16,989 bases of DNA from Bacteroidia bacterium (GTDB lineage Bacteria; Bacteroidota; Bacteroidia; Bacteroidales; GCA-2748055). Below, piece after piece: positions 1 through 7,346 of the stretch (position 1 is its first letter; each line of letters begins with the position of its first letter). The stretch spans positions 1 to 16,989 of the forward strand of contig JAUVKN010000053.1 in NCBI GenBank assembly GCA_030596245.1, written 5' to 3'. Both the position numbers and the translations under genes were made by a program. The notes under the pieces were generated by a model. That model did not search any database and was not told where the DNA came from. It was given only the letters and a program-made list of their open reading frames with translations.

Positions 1-956
1 CGGGCTTTCGCCCTGAACTCAAAGATGGAGATGGCAGGAGTATCATCGACGTAGATTGGAGCTTTCTCAAGGTCCTTGATTTTGTATTCAAGTTGTTCCC
101 ATTCATAATTTTCCAGCCTCCCGGTCCGTATCTTGTCTGAAGCCAGGTGGGTCTCTCCAATGATCAAACGGTTGACCAGCTGGATGGATGACATTTCAAG
201 TGAAAAGAAAGCCACTGGCCGGTTGTGATCCACTGCCATATTCCTGGCCATTGAAAGAGCAAAGGCTGTCTTTCCCATGGAGGGACGGGCAGCCAAAATG
301 ATCAGGTCCGATTTCTGCCATCCCGAAGTGAGGCGGTCAAGACGTGTATAACCCGAGGGTACACCGCTCAGGCTATCCTTGCGTTTCCCTGCTTCTTCAA
401 TCTGTTCAAGGGCTGTTTTAAGCAGGTTGCTAAGCTTTACAGTCTCCTTTTTTATATGTCCTTCCGCAATATTTAGCAACTCCCTTTCGGAATAATCCAG
501 AAGATCATCCACATCCGTACCTTCATCAAAAGCCCGTTCCTGGATATCTGAAGAGACCCTGATGAGCTCCCTCTGGATGTATTTTTGGGCCACGATACGG
601 GCATGGTATTCCAGGTGAGCGGCCGAGCCAACCCGGGAAGTGAGCTGAGAAATATATACAGCACCCCCTACTGCCTCAAGTTTCTCCAGTTTCCTAAGTT
701 CCTCTGTGACCGTAAGAAGATCGATTGGATTCTCCCTCATGGAAAGGGACTGGGCTACTTCATAAATTTGCTGGTGTGCCTCCTTATAGAAACTTCGGGG
801 TTCAACGATATCCAGCACTGTAAGAATGGCATCCCTTTCAAGCATGATGGCCCCCAGTACGGCCTCTTCCAGGTCCATTGCCTGGGGTGGGATCTTTCCG
901 TAATCAAGAGCAATTGCCGGATTCTTTTTCGGGGTTCTGACTTGTTGTTTCGCCAT
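1..956 (-). CDS. dnaB: Replicative DNA helicase DnaB, 3' part outside the window
   Basis: DnaB is the hexameric 5'-3' helicase that unwinds DNA at the replication fork. The minus-strand frame is open from an ATG at 956 to the window edge, giving 318 residues. Residues about 22-125 match the N-terminal primase-interacting domain (PPQAMDLEEAVLGAIML near the start). A linker follows, then the RecA-like core beginning at SGVPSGYTRLDRLTSGW (about 197-213). Walker A is ARPSMGKT (residues 223-230), and FSLEM (251-255) carries the catalytic glutamate typical of the family. The rest of the core, including the DNA-binding loops, is cut off; whether an intein lies there cannot be seen. The gene is divergent from ispE across about 130 bp. 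No frameshift is visible. The start fits the usual family N-terminus. Confidence 0.96.
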   Translation of the reverse strand, partial: MAKQQVRTPKKNPAIALDYGKIPPQAMDLEEAVLGAIMLERDAILTVLDIVEPRSFYKEAHQQIYEVAQSLSMRENPIDLLTVTEELRKLEKLEAVGGAVYISQLTSRVGSAAHLEYHARIVAQKYIQRELIRVSSDIQERAFDEGTDVDDLLDYSERELLNIAEGHIKKETVKLSNLLKTALEQIEEAGKRKDSLSGVPSGYTRLDRLTSGWQKSDLIILAARPSMGKTAFALSMARNMAVDHNRPVAFFSLEMSSIQLVNRLIIGETHLASDKIRTGRLENYEWEQLEYKIKDLEKAPIYVDDTPAISIFEFRAKA

Positions 957-1085
957 GTAGAATTTATTTGGGCCATAAAGGTAAGAAACCACTTCAACCC
1001 TCACTTTTGCCGTTTCAATTTCTTTTGCACACTGCTGTCAAAGTTTTAATTAACAAATGTTGAAAAAGCAATATCTTTATATCCA
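957..1085. promoter_or_regulatory. Divergent dnaB/ispE intergenic region, no promoter resolved
   Basis: This 129-bp AT-rich spacer must hold the promoters of both divergent genes. I see only imperfect matches (7 of 8) to the Bacteroidota -7 box TAnnTTTG, for example TTCTTTTG at 1020-1027 and TATCTTTA at 1072-1079 on the plus strand, and TACCTTTA on the minus strand near 976-983. None has a TTTG at the expected -33 distance, so no promoter is assigned. Confidence 0.35.
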
Positions 1086-1925
1086 ATGATACTTTTCTCA
1101 CCCGCCAAGATCAATATCGGACTTCAGATTATTATGCACCGGGAGGATGGTTTCCACAACCTGCAATCGATTATGTATCCAGTGGGATTGTGTGACATCC
1201 TTGAGATCTGAAGATCGCCTGATAAAGGGGACAGCATTAGGTTCAGCCAGTCAGGTATCCAGATCGACCCCCACAACAATAAAAACCTATGTGTCCAGGC
1301 ATGGGAACTGTTTACACAGAAGGTGCCGCTTCCTGCAGTTGATTTGCACCTCCACAAACAGATTCCGGTTGGTGCCGGTCTGGGTGGAGGATCGTCCAAT
1401 GCCTCGACCACTCTGAAAGGTCTGAATATACTGGCAGGGGATCCCCTGCCAGATGAAATGCTACATGAAATGGCGGCCACATTGGGTAGTGATTGTCCCT
1501 TTTTCCTTCATGAAGGCCCCATGCTGATGGAAGGAAGGGGAGATATTCTGAGCAGTATTTCACCATGCCTTGATAACCTGTATCTTATCTTGCTATTCCC
1601 GGGGATCCATGTCTCCACAGCTGAAGCATATGCCGGAGTAAAACCTGCTGTACCTAATCAACATCTCCAAGAACTGATCAGACAGCCAATGGATCGATGG
1701 AGAGAGTTTGTGATCAACGACTTCGAGCATTCCCTATTTAAAAGATACCCTGAACTTGACCGGCTAAAGCAGTATCTGTATGGTGCTGGTGCTATATATG
1801 CATCATTAAGCGGAAGCGGCTCCTCTCTGTATGGAATATTCCCGGAATCCCCTGATCTGCCTGAAGAGCTGGAACAGTACTTGATATGGAGAGGTACAAC
1901 GGTCAGTTCGACCGAAACTAGGTAA
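1086..1925 (+). pseudogene. ispE: ispE (4-diphosphocytidyl-2-C-methyl-D-erythritol kinase) interrupted by one in-frame TGA
   Basis: IspE phosphorylates CDP-methylerythritol in the MEP isoprenoid pathway (GHMP kinase family). One frame runs from ATG 1086 to TAA 1923-1925, 280 codons including the stops, which is the normal family length. Codon 42 (1209-1211) is TGA. Both sides align with IspE: SPAKINIGL (residues 5-13) and YPVGLCDILEI come before the stop; the SGIQIDP and NKNLCVQAWELF segments, the ATP-binding PVGAGLGGGSSNAS (94-107), GSDCPFF with the likely catalytic Asp, and C-terminal SLSGSGSSLYGIF come after it. No base is gained or lost, so this is a nonsense substitution and not a frameshift. 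The first in-frame start after the stop is GTG 1323, too late to keep the N-terminal substrate site. The 3' end overlaps the opposing biotin carrier gene by 8 bp. Real mutation, sequencing error and readthrough cannot be separated here. Confidence 0.87.
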
Positions 1926-2268
1926 ACTCCACCAAAAGTTGGAACTTGGCAACCTGGTCGCCTTTGGAAACATGAATCTTCTTAATCATCCCATCCATGG
2001 GTGAAAGTAACTTGTTCTCCATCTTCATCGCTTCCAGGATCAGTAATGGAGTTCCCTGGGTTACCTCCTCACCTTCCCTGACCATGATTTTCCTGATGGC
2101 ACCCGGAATAACTGCTTCCACTTTTCGTTCATCGGGCCGGCTCCATGTTTTCCGGTTCCTGAACTTGGAGTTAAGCCTGGTCTGATAGGTGGCACCACCA
2201 ATCACCAACTCCTCCATGGAGGGATCGGGTTTGGATTTGCTCTTTGACGAGTTGTCTTTGTTGCTCAT
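1918..2268 (-). CDS. Biotin carboxyl carrier protein (biotin/lipoyl-attachment domain)
   Basis: This 116-residue protein carries the biotin that moves CO2 between partner subunits of a biotin-dependent carboxylase or decarboxylase. The C-terminal half is a biotinyl domain with the canonical EAMKM motif; the biotinylated lysine is residue 82 counted from ATG 2268. The downstream half-hairpin SPMDGMIKKIHVSKGDQV is also typical. The N-terminus is Lys/Ser-rich and probably flexible, followed by a VIGGATYQTRL segment seen in standalone Bacteroidota carriers. A TTG two codons upstream (2274) is possible, but the ATG is preferred. It starts 9 nt after the carboxyltransferase stop and so is very probably cotranscribed with it. 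Its stop lies inside the 3' end of convergent ispE. Confidence 0.92.
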   Translation of the reverse strand: MSNKDNSSKSKSKPDPSMEELVIGGATYQTRLNSKFRNRKTWSRPDERKVEAVIPGAIRKIMVREGEEVTQGTPLLILEAMKMENKLLSPMDGMIKKIHVSKGDQVAKFQLLVEFT

Positions 2269-2277
2269 GATCAACGA

Positions 2278-3822
2278 TTAAAAAGGTGGAATACCATGTT
2301 TTTTAGCGGGCATCCCCACACTTTTCTCCCCGGATACTTCGAGAGCATGCAACAACGACTTCCTGGTTTCCCAGGGTTCGATGACCGAGTCGATGTAACC
2401 TTTTGCCGCTGCCACATAGGGATTGGCAAATTTCTCTTTGTACTCCTGGACCTTCTGTTTCCGCATCTTTTCAGGATCTGCGGCAGTAGCGATCTCCTTT
2501 CTGAAAATAATATTGGTCGCCCCTTCGGGTCCCATGACCGCCACCTCGGCATCGGGCCAGGCAAATACAAAGTCAGCCCTCAGGTGCCTGGAATTCATGG
2601 CAATGTACCCTCCTCCATAAGCCTTACGCAAAATCAATGTTATCTTGGGTACTGTAGCCTCACTGTAAGCATACAATACCTTGGCTCCGTGCCGGATTAC
2701 TCCGGCATGCTCCTGGTCAACACCAGGCAGGTACCCAGGAAGGTCAACGAAAGTGATAATGGGGATATTAAACGCATCACAGTACCGTATGAACCTGCCT
2801 GCCTTATCGGACGAATCCACATCGAGTACCCCCGCCAGAATGAGAGGTTGGTTGGCTACAAAACCCACTGTACGTCCACCCATGGTCCCAAATCCAATGA
2901 CTATGTTTGCAGCCCAGCTCTCCTGGATCTCAAAGAAATCCGAACTATCGGTAACAGACCTGATTACGTTGCGAACATCGTAGGGTTGCTTTTTATCAGC
3001 AGGGACGATATGCGAAATGTTATATTTTTTAAGAGGATCTTTCAACTCCTTCCTGGCCGGCACATCCGTGTTGGACCAGGGCAGGTAGCTGAGCAGAGAT
3101 TTTATCTGTTCAAAACATTCATCCTCAGTCTCCGAAAAGAAATGGGCATTCCCGGTGATTTCGCTATGCACCCGGGCACCACCCAACTCCTCCATGGAGA
3201 TGTCTTCTCCAAGCACTGTTTTAATTACCTCCGGTCCTGTGATGAACATCTTTGAAATGTTCTCCACAACAAATACAAAATCGGTCAGCGCAGGTGAATA
3301 TACTGCACCTCCTGCACAGGGTCCCAGGATCACCGAAATTTGTGGGATCACGCCCGATGCAAGAGTATTCCTGAAAAAGATCTCCCCATATCCTGCTAAG
3401 GAGTTGACCCCTTCCTGAATCCTGGCTCCACCAGAATCGTTGATTCCGATCAGAGGCATCCTCATTTTTAAGGAGTGGTCCATGATCTTGGTAATCTTCC
3501 TGGCATGCATGTTGCCAAGCGAGCCACCTGCCACGGTAAAGTCCTGTGCGAAAATACAAACCGGCCTGCCACCAATGGTGCCGGTTCCGGTAATTACGCC
3601 ATCCCCATGAAGGGTTTTCTGGTCCATGCCAAAATCCCTGGCTTCATGTTCGACAAAGAGGTCATATTCATTGAAAGATCCTTCATCCAGAAGTTTCACA
3701 ATACGCTCCCTTGCAGTCATTTTCCCCATGGCAACCTGCTTCTGAATAGCTTTTTCGCCACCACCACGCTGTACTTCTTCCCGGCGTTTCTTTAGTTCCT
3801 GAACCTTTTTTGTAGAGGCCAT
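2278..3822 (-). CDS. Acyl-CoA carboxyltransferase (propionyl-CoA carboxylase beta / methylmalonyl-CoA decarboxylase alpha type)
   Basis: This 514-residue carboxyltransferase moves carboxyl groups between biotin and an acyl-CoA, most likely propionyl-/methylmalonyl-CoA. The length and both crotonase-like halves are complete. In the N-terminal half, SGGARIQEG (130-138) and GPCAGGAVYSPALTDF (167-182) form the acyl-CoA site. In the C-terminal half, DLPGYLPGVDQEHAGVIRHG (360-379) and the glycine-rich AYGGGYIAM (401-409) form the biotin site. The ATG at 3822 gives the usual KKVQELKKRREE start; a longer reading from 3864 only adds unconserved residues. The biotin carrier follows directly. Neither a biotin carboxylase nor a membrane decarboxylase beta subunit is in the window, so PCC versus sodium-pumping MmdA cannot be decided. 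In Bacteroidota either would link succinate/propionate metabolism with methylmalonyl-CoA. Confidence 0.93.
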   Translation of the reverse strand: MASTKKVQELKKRREEVQRGGGEKAIQKQVAMGKMTARERIVKLLDEGSFNEYDLFVEHEARDFGMDQKTLHGDGVITGTGTIGGRPVCIFAQDFTVAGGSLGNMHARKITKIMDHSLKMRMPLIGINDSGGARIQEGVNSLAGYGEIFFRNTLASGVIPQISVILGPCAGGAVYSPALTDFVFVVENISKMFITGPEVIKTVLGEDISMEELGGARVHSEITGNAHFFSETEDECFEQIKSLLSYLPWSNTDVPARKELKDPLKKYNISHIVPADKKQPYDVRNVIRSVTDSSDFFEIQESWAANIVIGFGTMGGRTVGFVANQPLILAGVLDVDSSDKAGRFIRYCDAFNIPIITFVDLPGYLPGVDQEHAGVIRHGAKVLYAYSEATVPKITLILRKAYGGGYIAMNSRHLRADFVFAWPDAEVAVMGPEGATNIIFRKEIATAADPEKMRKQKVQEYKEKFANPYVAAAKGYIDSVIEPWETRKSLLHALEVSGEKSVGMPAKKHGIPPF

Positions 3823-3896
3823 TGTAATTGGATTTGATTTCTGGTACAATCTTACGAAAAACAAAGTTGTTAGAAAAGCTGATTCAAAATATTTTC

Positions 3897-5030
3897 CTAC
3901 CGGGGAGCTAGCCGCATCAGAAACAGGGCAACGATCAAGAAGAAGATATTAGGCAACCAAACTGCAGCCATAACCGGCAATATTCCACCGATGGCGAACT
4001 GCTTTGAAAACTGTGTGAACAGGATATAAATAAAACTGATCACCACACCGATGGCAATCTGTAACCCAATCCCCCCTCTCAACTTTCTGGACGATACAGC
4101 CACCCCGATTAGGGTAAGTATCAACGTAGTAAAGGGGAATGCAATTCGGTTATGTCGTTCTATCTTATAAGAAGTCACATTGGTTTCTCCCTGCATCAGT
4201 TGTCTCTTGATAAACTCATCAAGTCCTTTCAGGCTCATGGTTTCCACAATGTTCAACCGAATCCTGAAATCATCTGGATGCATACTCAGGGTTGTATCGA
4301 TTATTTTTCCTTCCTCCAACGTCTCATTCAACCCGTCAATGGTACGGATATAGTACCTCCTGGCCTGCCACTTATTGATGGTGGTATCCCATCTGATCTG
4401 GTCGGCAAACATTTTTGATACCAGTTCTCCATCTTCGAACTTTTCAATGGTAAATTGATAACCCACCTTGGAAACATTGCTATAACTCTGCAGATAAATA
4501 TAAATACCCGGCTCAATCTGCCGGTGAAAGTTTTTTGTTTTAAAACGGATCGGCCTCTTCTTGACATATTGCTCCTCAAAATCTAACTTCACCTTATTGG
4601 CATCAGGGATCACCCGGTCGCTTAAATAAAAGGCCAGAAGAGCTATGAACGTGGAGGAGATCATGTAAGGGAGCAGCAATCTTCGGAAACTCATGCCACT
4701 GTTCAGAATGGCTATGATCTCCGTGTTATACGCCATCCTGGAAGTAAAATAGATCACAGCTATGAAAGCAAACAGTGAACTGAAAAGCACAGCAAAATAG
4801 GGAACGAAATTGGTGTAGTAGTCAAAAAATATTGCGTTAAAAGGTGCCTCGCTTTCAATAAAATCATCAATCTTCTCGGAAAGATCAAAGATCACTACGA
4901 TTGAAAGGATCAGAACAATTGACAGAAAGAAGGATCCAAGGAACTTTCGGATCACATAAATGTCAATAATCTTCAGGCCGAAAAACCTTACAATCTTGTA
5001 CTTAAAGCCGGTATCATTTTTTCCTTCCAT
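3897..5030 (-). CDS. LptF/LptG-family (YjgP/YjgQ) permease, lipopolysaccharide export
   Basis: LptF and LptG form the inner-membrane part of the LptB2FG transporter, which extracts lipopolysaccharide and feeds the Lpt bridge. The 377-residue protein has the family layout: membrane helices in about residues 30-125 (FLGSFFLSIVLILSIVVIF, then FVPYFAVLFSSLFAFIAVIYF and LLLPYMISSTFIALLAFYL), a large periplasmic beta-rich middle (about 130-285), and three C-terminal helices from about 295 (FPFTTLILTLIGVAVSSRKL onward). The N-terminal IDIYVIRKFLGSFF is the usual family start. ATG 5030 puts about 17 residues before it and overlaps the end of tgt by 43 bp; no ATG lies nearer, so the start is uncertain. 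Which of LptF or LptG it is cannot be told. Following tgt is a common Bacteroidota arrangement. Confidence 0.9.
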   Translation of the reverse strand: MEGKNDTGFKYKIVRFFGLKIIDIYVIRKFLGSFFLSIVLILSIVVIFDLSEKIDDFIESEAPFNAIFFDYYTNFVPYFAVLFSSLFAFIAVIYFTSRMAYNTEIIAILNSGMSFRRLLLPYMISSTFIALLAFYLSDRVIPDANKVKLDFEEQYVKKRPIRFKTKNFHRQIEPGIYIYLQSYSNVSKVGYQFTIEKFEDGELVSKMFADQIRWDTTINKWQARRYYIRTIDGLNETLEEGKIIDTTLSMHPDDFRIRLNIVETMSLKGLDEFIKRQLMQGETNVTSYKIERHNRIAFPFTTLILTLIGVAVSSRKLRGGIGLQIAIGVVISFIYILFTQFSKQFAIGGILPVMAAVWLPNIFFLIVALFLMRLAPR

Positions 5031-6118
5031 GCAGTGAATGTTCCACTTTTAATTTCTTCAAATGCTTTCCGAACTAACCAGAGGTAGAAAGCAAGGTTAT
5101 GCAGACTGGCAATCTGGGCCCCAAGCATCTCTCCGGATATAATTAAATGACGCAAATATGCCTTCGAATATTGCATGTCCACATAACTGTGAACATCTAT
5201 ATCGATGGGTGAAAAATCATCCATCCATTTCCTGTTTTTGATGTTGATAATCCCCTGCCTGGTAAAAAGCATGCCATTGCGCCCATTCCGGGTGGGCATC
5301 ACACAATCGAACATATCTACCCCCAGGGAAATGGCAACCAGGATATTTACAGGTGTTCCCACCCCCATCAGGTACCGTGGCCTCTCTTCAGGTAAAACAC
5401 TGTTCACTACCTCCAGCATGGCATACATCTCCTCGGCTGGTTCTCCGACTGAGAGACCTCCAATGGCATTTCCCACAGCACCTTTTTCAGCAACAAATTC
5501 GGCAGACTCTCTTCTCAAATCTTTAAATACGCTCCCCTGAACGATGGGAAAGAAAGCCTGGTTATGATCATAAAGAGGCTCAGTAGTTGCAAATTGTTCC
5601 AGACCCCGGTCAAGCCAGCTGTGTGTCAGATCCAATGAGTTCCTGGCATATTTCAAATCACAGGGCCAGGGTGTGCATTCATCAAATGCCATCATAATAT
5701 CGGCGCCGATAATCCGCTGGATATCCACAATGTTCTCTGGCGTAAAGAGGTGCTTTGAGCCATCTATATGAGATCTGAACCAGGCACCTTCCGGCTTCAA
5801 TTTTCGATTGGCAGCCAGTGAAAATACCTGGTAACCTCCACTATCGGTCAGGATAGAGCGATCCCAATTCATGAACCGGTGCAATCCCCCGGCACCTCTG
5901 ATGGTATCCAGACCTGGCCTCAGGTAAAGATGATAAGTATTACCGAGAATGACAGGTGCATTGATATCATCCCGCAACTCCTGCTGATGAATCCCTTTCA
6001 CACTACCGGCAGTCCCCACAGGTATAAATACCGGGGTCTGGATTTCGGAGTGATCAGTTTTAATTATGCCCGCCCTTGCACGGCTAGCCTTGTCCTGGTG
6101 TAATAATTCAAATTCCAT
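4988..6118 (-). CDS. tgt: tRNA-guanine transglycosylase (queuine/preQ1 insertion)
   Basis: Tgt exchanges guanine 34 for preQ1 in GUN-anticodon tRNAs, a step in queuosine synthesis. The 376-residue protein is full length. TDSGGYQVFSL (91-101) holds the general acid/base Asp92, MAFDEC (143-148) and GGLSVGEP (220-227) contact the base, and FDCVMPTRNGRNG holds the likely nucleophile Asp271. The segment that normally carries the CxCxxC zinc ligands reads DIDVHSYVDM (307-316), so all three cysteines are missing; the fourth ligand position, His340 in SLHNL, remains. I believe this is usual for Bacteroidota Tgt proteins, from memory and not from a search. The gene starts the minus-strand run, has a -7 box 20 nt upstream, and overlaps the permease gene by 43 bp. 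Confidence 0.96.
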   Translation of the reverse strand: MEFELLHQDKASRARAGIIKTDHSEIQTPVFIPVGTAGSVKGIHQQELRDDINAPVILGNTYHLYLRPGLDTIRGAGGLHRFMNWDRSILTDSGGYQVFSLAANRKLKPEGAWFRSHIDGSKHLFTPENIVDIQRIIGADIMMAFDECTPWPCDLKYARNSLDLTHSWLDRGLEQFATTEPLYDHNQAFFPIVQGSVFKDLRRESAEFVAEKGAVGNAIGGLSVGEPAEEMYAMLEVVNSVLPEERPRYLMGVGTPVNILVAISLGVDMFDCVMPTRNGRNGMLFTRQGIINIKNRKWMDDFSPIDIDVHSYVDMQYSKAYLRHLIISGEMLGAQIASLHNLAFYLWLVRKAFEEIKSGTFTAWKEKMIPALSTRL

Positions 6119-6137
6119 GAAAAAGCTTGAAATCAGC

Positions 6138-6145
6138 CAAAGATA
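6138..6145 (-). promoter_or_regulatory. Bacteroidota -7 promoter box for tgt
   Basis: Read on the minus strand this is TATCTTTG, a perfect match to TAnnTTTG. It lies 19 nt before the tgt ATG, giving a leader of roughly 12-15 nt. A good -33 TTTG is not visible, so the call rests on the -7 box and its position. Confidence 0.5.
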
Positions 6146-6189
6146 AGCAATTGTTGAAAACCTGCTTTTTCTTTTCTGTTATTGCCCGC

Positions 6190-6197
6190 TACATTTG
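6190..6197 (+). promoter_or_regulatory. Bacteroidota -7 promoter box for the glycosyltransferase-sigma-rsmG run
   Basis: TACATTTG followed by CAC matches TAnnTTTG exactly. A T-rich TTTT at 6167-6170 stands at the -33 distance (19-nt spacer). The predicted RNA start is around 6203, almost on top of the ATG at 6204, so the mRNA may be leaderless or translation may begin at ATG 6234. Confidence 0.5.
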
Positions 6198-6203
6198 CAC
6201 ATC

Positions 6204-7346
6204 ATGGATATTGGGGAATTAATCGCCACTACGATGGCATATGAGTGGATCCTGTTATCACTTTTTTTATCAGCCTTACTGATTCAACTGGGATATTATC
6301 TCCTCGTTTTCCTTAGGCTACCACGCTATAAAACATCAAAGAAAAGGAGATCACAGAAAAGCATTTCAATCATCATTTGTGCTAAAAATGAGGAGGAAAA
6401 CCTGGAACATTTCCTCCCCAGGGTGCTGGAACAGGACTATCCCGAATTCGAAGTAGTAGTAGTAAATGACTGCTCCACAGACGGTACGGAAGATTTGCTA
6501 TCTGAGTTCTCGGTCCGATACAAACATCTTCGGTACACCTCCATCCCGGCAAATGAGAAATTTTTACATGGGAAAAAACTGGCGGTAACCATTGGACTAA
6601 AATCGGCCCGATACGATCATGTGCTCCTCACTGATGCCGATTGTTACCCGGTCAGCAACCTATGGTTACAGAAAATGGCATCCAACTTCACGCGCGAAAA
6701 AAAGATAATACTGGGATATGGTGGATATGAGCGGAGGAGAGGATTGTTAAACCTGTTAATCCGGTATGAAACCGTATTCACCGCCATCCAGTACCTTTCA
6801 TATGCCATCAAGGGCCGTCCTTACATGGGCGTTGGCAGGAACCTTGCCTATGAAAAAGAACTCTTTTTTAACAACAAAGGTTTCGCGAGTCATTACCACC
6901 TCTCTTCAGGAGATGATGACCTGTTTGTCAATGAAATTGCTGTGAAGGAAAATACAGCTATAGAGATCAGCAAAGAGAGTCATACCCTCTCTATTCCTAA
7001 GACAACTTTCAGGATCTGGGTCAAGCAAAAGAAAAGACATTTGTCTGCCGGGATCCATTATAACAGAGGATCGCGGATCCGGCTTGCAGGTGAGTTGATC
7101 AGCCGAATGTTGGTCTATACAACCCTGTTTTTGTTACATTTTCTATCCCCCTGGAGGTGGGTCGTACTGGCCCTTTTCGGGATACTCCTGGTTACCAGAA
7201 TGGTCATTTTTTATTTGGGGATGCGACGTTTGGACGAAAAGTATTTATTGCTACCTTCGCTCCTGCTAGATCCGATCATGCCACTGCTGCTGGGAGTTAT
7301 CTGGTTGAGCAGTAAATTCGAAACAAAGTATCATCCATGGAGTTGA
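6204..7346 (+). CDS. Membrane-anchored family 2 glycosyltransferase
   Basis: This 380-residue enzyme probably transfers a sugar from a nucleotide sugar to a membrane lipid or growing glycan at the cytoplasmic face; donor and acceptor are unknown. An N-terminal membrane helix spans about residues 14-37. The GT-A domain begins at SISIIICAKNEEENL (53-67), VVVVNDCSTDGTEDL binds the nucleotide, and LLTDADCYP (141-149) contains the DxD metal site. GDDDLFVNE (236-244) is the usual catalytic acidic motif, and QKKRH (275-279) resembles the QxxRW signature of processive synthases. Two or three helices occupy about 305-370. A TTG at 6195 would overlap the -7 box and is rejected; ATG 6234 is a possible alternative start. 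Its last 10 bases overlap the sigma factor gene. Confidence 0.88.
   Translation: MDIGELIATTMAYEWILLSLFLSALLIQLGYYLLVFLRLPRYKTSKKRRSQKSISIIICAKNEEENLEHFLPRVLEQDYPEFEVVVVNDCSTDGTEDLLSEFSVRYKHLRYTSIPANEKFLHGKKLAVTIGLKSARYDHVLLTDADCYPVSNLWLQKMASNFTREKKIILGYGGYERRRGLLNLLIRYETVFTAIQYLSYAIKGRPYMGVGRNLAYEKELFFNNKGFASHYHLSSGDDDLFVNEIAVKENTAIEISKESHTLSIPKTTFRIWVKQKKRHLSAGIHYNRGSRIRLAGELISRMLVYTTLFLLHFLSPWRWVVLALFGILLVTRMVIFYLGMRRLDEKYLLLPSLLLDPIMPLLLGVIWLSSKFETKYHPWS

Noticed and set aside
585..1049. Plus-strand open frame of 154 codons over the start of dnaB
   Set aside because: It is antisense to clear DnaB coding sequence and has no family features.
1209..1211. Alternative genetic code or selenocysteine at the ispE TGA
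   Set aside because: TGA ends several intact genes here, IspE is not a known selenoprotein, and no SECIS-like hairpin right after the codon was obvious.
1086..1323. Frameshift as the explanation for the broken ispE
   Set aside because: The segments before and after the stop are in the same frame (start positions 1086 and 1323 are both divisible by three), so one substitution is enough.
1124..1566. Minus-strand open frames over ispE
   Set aside because: The plus strand encodes IspE motifs on both sides of the TGA; the antisense products are low-quality shadows.
2296..3255. Plus-strand open frame of 319 codons antisense to the carboxyltransferase gene
   Set aside because: It mirrors a well-conserved gene on the other strand, and its protein has no recognisable domain and an unnatural composition. 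It is a frame shadow.
3823..3864. Upstream extension of the carboxyltransferase
   Set aside because: The extra 14 residues are not family-like; ATG 3822 gives the normal start.
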